From assembly GCA_947441695.1 (NCBI GenBank), contig CANEUK010000036.1, positions 1 through 9,688 of the forward strand: 9,688 nucleotides of DNA, in the 5' to 3' direction. A model generated the notes under the pieces. That model did no database searches. It saw only the letters and a program-made list of their open reading frames with translations, and had not been told where the DNA came from. Below are positions 1-4,929 of the stretch, one piece after another (position 1 is the stretch's first letter; the number at the start of each line of letters is the position of its first letter). The position numbers and the translations under genes are program-made. This stretch comes from Rickettsiales bacterium (GTDB lineage: Bacteria > Pseudomonadota > Alphaproteobacteria > Rickettsiales > UBA1997).

Positions 1-123
1 AAAAGACTGAGTTCAAATAACTGTGAAGTTAAGTAAATACTACTCTAAACTCGCTTTATTGCAATAGAATATTTGAATCTTTTTGAAAATTCTTAAAAGA
101 AATTTAGTGATTTTTAGAGATGG

Positions 124-759
124 GTGGTAGGTTTTTCAGAGCGTCCTAAAGGAAACCGTTTTTTTAATCCCGACGACGTTATGTCGATGCCTTTCTTGCG
201 GCTATTTGGCAATGCTATTTTATCATTTTTAAACAAGTTTTCTTCTGGTTATTGGAATATTTTTGATCCAACTAACGGCTATACCGCAATACATGTTAAA
301 GTCTTAAAATATTTAAACCTCGATAAAATCGACAAAGGATATTTTTTTGAATCTGATATTTTATTTCGCCTAAATATTATTCGCGCCAAGGTTTTAGATG
401 TTCCGATGAAGGCAAATTATGGCGACGAGCAAAGCAATCTTTCGATTAAAAAAATAATCGTTTCATTTCTATTCAAACATTTTCAAAATACCTTCAAACG
501 AATTGCCTACAATTACTACCTCAGAGATTTTTCCTTCGCTTCAATTATGCTATTTATGGGTTTAGCCCTCACATCTTTTGGAGTTATTTATGGTGCTAAT
601 GCATGGCTAGATTCTGTTTACCAAAATAAATTTTCTTCTAGCGGCGTTGTTATGATTGCTACTTTGCCAATTATTCTTGGTGTGCAACTTATTTTATCTT
701 TTATCAACTACGACATATCCTCAACGCCACAAAATCCATTGCTGACTTACCTTGAATAA
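124..759 (+). pseudogene. 5'-truncated family 2 glycosyltransferase (C-terminal part only)
   Basis: The 211 residues match, as I recall the family, the C-terminal part of alphaproteobacterial GT2 enzymes of the dolichol-phosphate-mannosyltransferase type. The match starts abruptly at KGNRFF (residues 9-14) and continues through the SGYWNIFDPTNGYTAI stretch (about 42-57), YFFESD (73-78), the DVPM and YGDE motifs, and YYLRDF (131-136). Two hydrophobic helices follow (about 137-161 and 174-197) and would anchor the protein in the inner membrane. The GT-A domain that binds the sugar nucleotide, with its Asp-x-Asp residues (roughly the first 130 residues of relatives), is absent. The codons just upstream in this frame contain stops at 94-96 and 115-117, and no other forward frame from 1 to 123 looks coding, so a simple frameshift does not explain the loss. 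The GTG start is only the first possible one; ATG at 181 is an alternative. The remaining 211 codons are intact, so loss may be recent or the fragment may still be made. It is unlikely to be catalytic alone. Confidence 0.75.
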
Positions 760-782
760 ACATAAGCAAATCCAACAATAAT

Positions 783-810
783 TTGTTTGTCGTTTTAATT
801 GGTGTAATTA
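783..810 (+). promoter_or_regulatory. candidate promoter for rseP
   Basis: A TTGTTT hexamer (783-788) and TAATTA (805-810) are separated by 16 bases in the 100-bp gap between the glycosyltransferase remnant and rseP. This would place a transcript start about 40 bases before the rseP start. The region is very AT-rich, so such pairs occur by chance. It is the best candidate I see, not a firm call. Confidence 0.2.
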
Positions 811-859
811 ATTTTAAAATTTCGTCTTTTCGCAAGATTTAATAACTTTCAAACCCAAA

Positions 860-1969
860 ATGGCACTTATCCAACTGATTTTACACAATTTTTTTTCCTT
901 CGTTTTCATCATTTCAACCATCGTTTTTATTCACGAATTTGGACATTTTTGGGTGGCGCGTTTGTGCGGCGTAAAAGTGGAAGAATTTTCGCTGGGTTTT
1001 GGTTTTAAACTTTTTTCGCGCACCGACAAAAAAGGAACCTTGTGGAAAATTTGCGCGCTACCTTTTGGCGGCTACGTAAAAATGTTTGGCGATCGAAACG
1101 CCTCTTCAATGCCTGATTTGGCGGCAATTTCTGTGATGTCAGATTCGGACAAAAAACAATCTTTTATCGGTAAAAATGTTTGGCAAAGAATGTCAATTGT
1201 TGCGGCTGGACCTGCGGCAAATTTTATTTTGGCAATTTTTATTCTGACAATTTTGTTCAAAATAAACGGTCTTACGACAATTTTGCCAGTGGTTGACGAG
1301 GTTTTGCCACAAAGTGCCGCTTTTGAAGTTGGATTAAAAAGAGGCGATAAAATTTTGGCAATTGACCAAAAAGAAATTTCTAATTTTGAAGAGCTACAAT
1401 TAATTGTTTTAAGCTCCAAAAATCAGGAGCTAAATTTAAAAATCGAACGCGAAACTACGGTTTTTGAAGTAAAAATTACACCAAAAGTTGAGTTGCGCAA
1501 AGATTTTTTTGGCGATGAAATAAAGCTAGGAATTCTTGGAATTACTGCTTCTGTGGCAGATCATAAAGATTTAAATTTACTACAAAGTTTTATTGAAAGC
1601 ACCAAACAAACTTATCAAATTTCTGGCTCAATTTTACACGCTTTGGGCGAATTAATCACCGGAAAGCGCGATTTTAAGGAACTTGGCGGACCAATTAAAA
1701 TTGCCAAATATTCGGGCAAAACCGTTGAAATGGGTTTAAGCGCGGTGGTTTGGTTTATGGCAATGATTTCAATTAATTTGGGCGTGATGAATTTGTTGCC
1801 AGTTCCGGTGCTTGATGGCGGACATTTATTTTTTTACGCAATTGAGGCGGTTTTTAAAAAACCACTATCGCAAAAAGTGCAAAAAATTGGCTTTCAAATT
1901 GGTTTTAGCTTGGTTTTAACTTTGATGATTTTTACAACTTTCAACGATATCGCGCAGTTATTGCATTAG
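860..1969 (+). CDS. rseP: RseP-type site-2 intramembrane zinc metalloprotease (M50)
   Basis: This inner-membrane protease performs regulated intramembrane proteolysis. In E. coli, RseP cleaves the anti-sigma factor RseA after DegS; the Caulobacter homologue MmpA cleaves PodJ. The zinc-binding HEFGH lies at residues 25-29 inside the first helix (about 6-30). GPAANF (117-122) opens the second hydrophobic region. A single PDZ domain spans about 128-205, with LKRGDKILAID in its core. The second catalytic motif, NLLPVPVLDGG, lies at 311-321 and supplies Asp319 as the third zinc ligand, followed by a last helix at about 343-365. All expected catalytic residues are present. At 369 residues with one PDZ it fits the shorter alphaproteobacterial form; E. 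coli RseP has two PDZ domains and is about 450 residues. ATG 860 has no Shine-Dalgarno and an A-rich leader. The usual neighbours (uppS, cdsA, dxr upstream and bamA downstream) are missing. Its 3' end overlaps the convergent trpD by 12 bases. Confidence 0.95.
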   Translation: MALIQLILHNFFSFVFIISTIVFIHEFGHFWVARLCGVKVEEFSLGFGFKLFSRTDKKGTLWKICALPFGGYVKMFGDRNASSMPDLAAISVMSDSDKKQSFIGKNVWQRMSIVAAGPAANFILAIFILTILFKINGLTTILPVVDEVLPQSAAFEVGLKRGDKILAIDQKEISNFEELQLIVLSSKNQELNLKIERETTVFEVKITPKVELRKDFFGDEIKLGILGITASVADHKDLNLLQSFIESTKQTYQISGSILHALGELITGKRDFKELGGPIKIAKYSGKTVEMGLSAVVWFMAMISINLGVMNLLPVPVLDGGHLFFYAIEAVFKKPLSQKVQKIGFQIGFSLVLTLMIFTTFNDIAQLLH

Positions 1970-2953
1970 TTTTTTTAAAACTTCGGCGGCTTTTTGTTTG
2001 TCAATAAGCCATTTTGCTAGTTCAACGCCTTCTTCGATTTTTTCAACTTTGCTGGCAAGTTTTAGCGCAAAAGCGGCGTTTAAAACCACAATGTCGCGAT
2101 AAGCAGATTTTTCACCAGCCAAAAGTGCCAAAAGTTTTAGAGCATTTTCTTTTGGGCTGCCGCCAAGCAAATCTTTAAGGGCAACTTTTTTGAAGCCAAA
2201 TTTTTGCGGATTAATAATTTCTTCATCAAAAATTTTGCCATTTTCATATTTTAACAAGTAAGAATTGGCGCATAACGAGATTTCGTCCATTCCGTCAAAC
2301 CCATGAACGATGTAAATTTTTTTTGGGTTTTCTAAAAATTCGCCATCTTCAACTGGTTTTAATATGGCGGCGAGCATTTTTGACATCACGTCTTTTTTGG
2401 AAGTTCCAATCAGTTGAAGGCTTGTATTTGCTGGATTTAAAAGCGGCCCCAAAAAATTAAAAATTGTTGGAACGCCAAGATTTTGGCGAATTTGAGCCAC
2501 GTTTTTTAAGGCGTTGTGAAAAAATGGCGCAAACAAAAAACACAGATTTTTTTCGTTTAAATTTTTCTCAATTTCAGAAATTTCGGCAGAAATTTTTATT
2601 CCCAGTTCAACAAAAATATCGGCCGAACCCGATTTTGACGAAATGGCTTTGTTTCCGTGTTTAGCAACCACAACGTCAGCCGCCGCAAGCACAAAACAAA
2701 CGGCAGTTGAAATGTTGAGCGTGTTGAGTTTGTCGCCGCCAGTTCCGCAAACGTCGATGGCGTTTTTTGGGGCGTTGATTTTTTTCATGCGCTTTTTTAG
2801 CGCAATAACGGCACCAATAAAAGCGTTGGTTGGCAAGTTGGCGTTGTTGAGCGCAAGCAGAAAATCTTTGGTTTGGTTTTCGCTAATTTGAGCGTCGATA
2901 ATTTGGTTGAAAATTTCTTCGAAATTTTGAGACGAAAGATTATTTAAATTCAT
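1958..2953 (-). CDS. trpD: anthranilate phosphoribosyltransferase
   Basis: This cytoplasmic enzyme transfers phosphoribose from PRPP to anthranilate, the second committed step of tryptophan synthesis. The PRPP-binding GTGGD is at residues 70-74, followed by NIST (80-83), KHGN (98-101) and SSKSGSAD (105-112). His146 and Arg156, ten residues apart, match the anthranilate-contacting positions of the family. The metal-binding pair Asp223-Glu224 sits in DGMDEIS. The motif usually read as LGxRTIFN is LGVPTIFN here, a Pro in place of the common Arg at 162; KHGNK replaces KHGNR. Both look like tolerable variation. At 331 residues it is of normal length for the family. Its ATG directly follows the TAG of trpG (no base between), so translation is probably coupled. 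It has no Shine-Dalgarno. The 3' end overlaps convergent rseP, leaving no room for a terminator between them. Confidence 0.96.
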   Translation of the reverse strand: MNLNNLSSQNFEEIFNQIIDAQISENQTKDFLLALNNANLPTNAFIGAVIALKKRMKKINAPKNAIDVCGTGGDKLNTLNISTAVCFVLAAADVVVAKHGNKAISSKSGSADIFVELGIKISAEISEIEKNLNEKNLCFLFAPFFHNALKNVAQIRQNLGVPTIFNFLGPLLNPANTSLQLIGTSKKDVMSKMLAAILKPVEDGEFLENPKKIYIVHGFDGMDEISLCANSYLLKYENGKIFDEEIINPQKFGFKKVALKDLLGGSPKENALKLLALLAGEKSAYRDIVVLNAAFALKLASKVEKIEEGVELAKWLIDKQKAAEVLKKLMQ

Positions 2954-3520
2954 CTAAATTTGGTCTAAAAAATTTCTGATAATTTGATGCCCAAACTCTG
3001 ACGCAATTGATTCGGGATGAAATTGAACGCCAAAAATTTTTAGTTTTTCATCGGCAATTGCCATAATTATTTGGTCTTTGGTTTTAGCGGTAATTTGTAA
3101 ATTTTTTGGGCAAGTTTCTTTTTCAATAATCAGCGAATGATAGCGCGTAGCCTTGAAGGGTGATGGCAAATTTTTAAAAAGATTTTTGTTTGTATGAAAA
3201 ATTTCGCTAACTTTTCCGTGCATTGGATGAGTTTTTATGACTTTTCCGCCAAAAGCCTGACCAATTGCTTGATGTCCTAAACACACGCCAAAAATTGGAA
3301 AAACGCCTTTTAGTTTTTCAATTACTTGCAAGCAAATTCCCGCGTCGTTTGGCGTGCAGGGTCCGGGCGACAAAACAATGCCGCGCGGATTTAGTTTTTT
3401 GATTTCGTCAATTGAAATTTGGTCGTTGCGCTTTACCAAAACTTCAGGCTCGCCCGCCTGAATTATGTAGTGATAAAGATTATAGGTAAAACTGTCGTAG
3501 TTGTCGATTAGTAGTATCAT
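2954..3520 (-). CDS. trpG: anthranilate synthase glutamine amidotransferase subunit (TrpG/PabA type)
   Basis: This is a class I glutamine amidotransferase that releases ammonia from glutamine for anthranilate synthase (with TrpE), or for aminodeoxychorismate synthase (with PabB) in folate synthesis. The opening IDNYDSFTYNL (5-15) is a hallmark of this subgroup. LSPGPCTPNDAG (50-61) forms the oxyanion-hole region, and the catalytic triad is Cys80 (GVCLGHQAIG), His168 and Glu170 (FGVQFHPES). RYHSL at 126-130 is also typical. The length of 188 residues is standard for a free-standing subunit. Immediate coupling to trpD favours the tryptophan role, but many bacteria share one subunit between both pathways, so a dual role is possible. 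No trpE or pabB lies in the window; upstream, 51 bp away, is the Panacea-linked membrane protein gene. No Shine-Dalgarno precedes the ATG. Confidence 0.93.
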   Translation of the reverse strand: MILLIDNYDSFTYNLYHYIIQAGEPEVLVKRNDQISIDEIKKLNPRGIVLSPGPCTPNDAGICLQVIEKLKGVFPIFGVCLGHQAIGQAFGGKVIKTHPMHGKVSEIFHTNKNLFKNLPSPFKATRYHSLIIEKETCPKNLQITAKTKDQIIMAIADEKLKIFGVQFHPESIASEFGHQIIRNFLDQI

Positions 3521-3571
3521 GAAAATATTGATTCAGTTCGGCTTTCGAAGGAATTTGGGTTTTGAAGCAAA

Positions 3572-3985
3572 TTATCTTTTCTCCTTTGGAAAAAGAGAGT
3601 TTAAAATGATGAGTGGAAGACCAATTATCGTGATTGTGGTTGTTGTTAAAAGAGCTATTAAAACAGAATCACTTAAAGGAAAAATATTTAAAATTTTCGT
3701 ATCAACAGCTTCCAATTTTAAAACCCCAATAATTAGCCAAAACGAGATGCAACGAAATAGAATAGAAACAGAAATTGCCCCAGCGACAAACCATAAATAG
3801 TACTTTGTGAGATTGGTAACCCAAGGGTAAATCTTCTCTCTCATTTGATGTTTTAGACCTTTATCAAGTCCATCCCAGTAATTCTTGCCCTTAGTTGCTG
3901 ATTTTTTATTTGGTTGTTTGTTGCTAGCTTCTGGTTCATCTAAAATAAGTTCTTGTTCTTCGGAGCTTAAAAAACTGTCTTTCAT
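3572..3985 (-). CDS. small two-helix membrane protein next to Panacea antitoxin; candidate PanT toxin
   Basis: I do not recognise a named family in these 137 residues. The first 60 are polar and charged: an acidic start (SSEEQELILDEPEAS) and then a lysine-rich stretch, predicted cytoplasmic. Two hydrophobic segments follow at about 62-89 and 106-132, each long enough to cross the membrane, and the protein ends with the basic tail FPKEKR. The gene starts 6 bp after the stop of panA, so the two are almost certainly co-transcribed and probably translationally coupled. Panacea-domain antitoxins are known to pair with very diverse toxins, including small membrane-acting ones, which makes this the natural toxin candidate. 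That role is inferred from position and topology only. An alternative is a harmless membrane partner or anchor for the Panacea protein. The gene looks more AT-rich by eye than the housekeeping genes. Confidence 0.7.
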   Translation of the reverse strand: MKDSFLSSEEQELILDEPEASNKQPNKKSATKGKNYWDGLDKGLKHQMREKIYPWVTNLTKYYLWFVAGAISVSILFRCISFWLIIGVLKLEAVDTKILNIFPLSDSVLIALLTTTTITIIGLPLIILNSLFPKEKR

Positions 3986-3991
3986 ATCTTT

Positions 3992-4558
3992 TTAACTATT
4001 GGCCTTTTCAATAAGAGATCTTATTCCTTCGAGAGATCGATTAACTATATCATTATCGCGCAATATATTGTTTTTGCCTTTTACATAAACCTGACTCCAA
4101 GGGCTTGAAGGAGAATGAGTTATTTTGCTTAAATATATACCATCTCTTTGACCGTAGTTTTTCCAAACAGAGGATAAAACTTTGGTAATTTTTTTATCCT
4201 CTATTATCGGTATATCGTTGAGTTTAAGTTCGCCACTTAGTTCATCATATTCATATTCCGAATCATAATTACCTTTGGGAATTGGATTTTTTCCATAATT
4301 TTTGTACTCATGATACAAGCTTGGAACCACCGGCCCATGTTCCCAAGCTTTTATTGTTTCATTAAAAAGCTTTTGCCTGTTAATTACCAAATTCCATCCG
4401 TAAGCAATGTATACAAGCTTTAGAAGCTTCATCGGTGTAATTTCCATGTCTTCTTCCCAAGCGCGCCACAAAAAATAATTGGCAACGTGGGCGGCGGTAA
4501 ATTCGGCTTCTTCAAAAGTTATTTTTTCAGTTTCTGGGCTATTTAATTCTTCGGTCAT
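3992..4558 (-). CDS. panA: Panacea (DUF4065) domain protein, putative PanA antitoxin
   Basis: This is a soluble protein of 188 residues with the DUF4065/Panacea domain, related to the Caulobacter proteolytic adaptor SocA. Its hallmarks are TPMKLLKLVYIAYGW (41-55), AWEHGPVVPSLYHEYK (71-86) and a late LSKITHSPSSPW (143-154), with HVANYFLWRA (24-33) at the domain start. Family members have been shown to act as antitoxins against unrelated toxins encoded next door (PanAT systems). Here the downstream neighbour is a two-helix membrane protein 6 bp away, in the antitoxin-first order common for type II-like modules. The first ~20 residues are acidic and probably disordered. Unlike the other genes in the window it has a clear Shine-Dalgarno. 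A dyad lies 46-56 bases upstream and could serve autoregulation. The domain call is firm; the antitoxin role is inferred from family and context. Phage-related SocA-like or adaptor functions are alternatives. Confidence 0.9.
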   Translation of the reverse strand: MTEELNSPETEKITFEEAEFTAAHVANYFLWRAWEEDMEITPMKLLKLVYIAYGWNLVINRQKLFNETIKAWEHGPVVPSLYHEYKNYGKNPIPKGNYDSEYEYDELSGELKLNDIPIIEDKKITKVLSSVWKNYGQRDGIYLSKITHSPSSPWSQVYVKGKNNILRDNDIVNRSLEGIRSLIEKANS

Positions 4559-4563
4559 AAATT

Positions 4564-4570
4564 ATCCTTT
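4564..4570 (-). promoter_or_regulatory. ribosome binding site of panA
   Basis: On the minus strand AAAGGAT lies with its AGGA core 7 bases before the panA ATG. This is the only strong Shine-Dalgarno match I find before any start in the window. It supports ATG 4558 as the true start and sets panA apart from its neighbours. Confidence 0.6.
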
Positions 4571-4600
4571 TTGGTGAAAGTTTTTAGTAAATTCGGCGCG

Positions 4601-4619
4601 CTAAGAATTATTCTGTTAG
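4601..4619. promoter_or_regulatory. dyad upstream of panA, possible operator
   Basis: CTAAGAATTATTCTGTTAG contains a perfect 11-bp core, AGAAT-T-ATTCT (4604-4614), flanked by CTAA and TTAG. It sits 46-56 bases upstream of the panA ATG, where an autoregulatory operator of a toxin-antitoxin operon would be expected. Short dyads are common in AT-rich DNA, so the call is tentative. Confidence 0.3.
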
Positions 4620-4756
4620 TTAAAAAATTTGTTTAAAAAAACTAAGATTTTTCGAGGGATTTTTAATTTTTTAGAGCCTTTCTTAAGTCTTTTTTGATTC
4701 AAAATTTTAGCATATTTTTAGCAAAAATAGGGTAAAATATGAGGTTAAAAAAGTTT

Positions 4757-4919
4757 TATACCAAAACATAGATTTCTTGATAGTGATAACGAAGTATTTT
4801 TGAGGAAAAATTGCGACTGAAAATATAAGCGGTATCAAGTGATACGGCGTCATTTTCTGAGTAAATTTTTTACCAAAAAGACGAAGTTAGCGCCATCAAG
4901 AGATTTATGTTTTGGTATA
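4757..4919. repeat. 163-bp near-symmetrical palindrome, MITE-like element
   Basis: The outer arms 4757-4781 and 4895-4919 are inverted copies of 25 bases with 23 matches; the two mismatches become G-U pairs in plus-strand RNA. Pairing continues inward with interruptions: 4787-4790 with 4886-4889, 4797-4802 with 4874-4879, 4806-4812 with 4864-4870, and 4819-4824 with 4852-4857. It ends at the small central palindrome GTATCA-AG-TGATAC (4832-4845). The symmetry axis is the same (about 4838) for outer arms and centre, so this is one structure and not chance pieces. Both ends carry TATACC/GGTATA, so a TA target duplication (4757-4758 and 4918-4919) around a 159-bp element is possible, as for Tc1/mariner or IS630-type miniature elements. 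It starts 10 bp past the fadE stop and has no coding content. An alternative is a structured RNA or a transcription-attenuating hairpin after fadE. Confidence 0.65.
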
Positions 4920-4929
4920 GGACAGGTTC

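Larger units (their letters stand above)
4559..4929. other. 371-bp gene-free region between panA and fadE
   Basis: No convincing gene in either direction. From right to left it holds the 163-bp palindromic repeat (4757-4919), a strongly AT-rich stretch, the panA dyad and the panA ribosome binding site. A possible minus-strand promoter is TTTACC (4731-4736) with TATGCT (4709-4714) and a 16-base spacer, which would give panA a leader of about 140 bases. It is weak because the sequence is so AT-rich. An open frame starting inside the palindrome and running over the fadE 3' end has no protein-like character. I see no tRNA or classic terminator with a T-run here. Confidence 0.6.

Noticed and set aside
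1..123. Frameshifted N-terminal part of the glycosyltransferase
   Set aside because: All three forward frames contain several stops and none shows GT-A motifs, so the domain is absent, not frameshifted.
3521..3571. Promoter or attenuator directly before trpG
   Set aside because: The 51-bp gap shows no credible -35/-10 pair, no Trp-rich leader peptide and no terminator-like hairpin.
3501..3800. Open frame of 99 codons on the plus strand across the trpG start and the small membrane protein gene
   Set aside because: It is antisense to two better supported genes, is not protein-like in composition, and shares no family motif I know.
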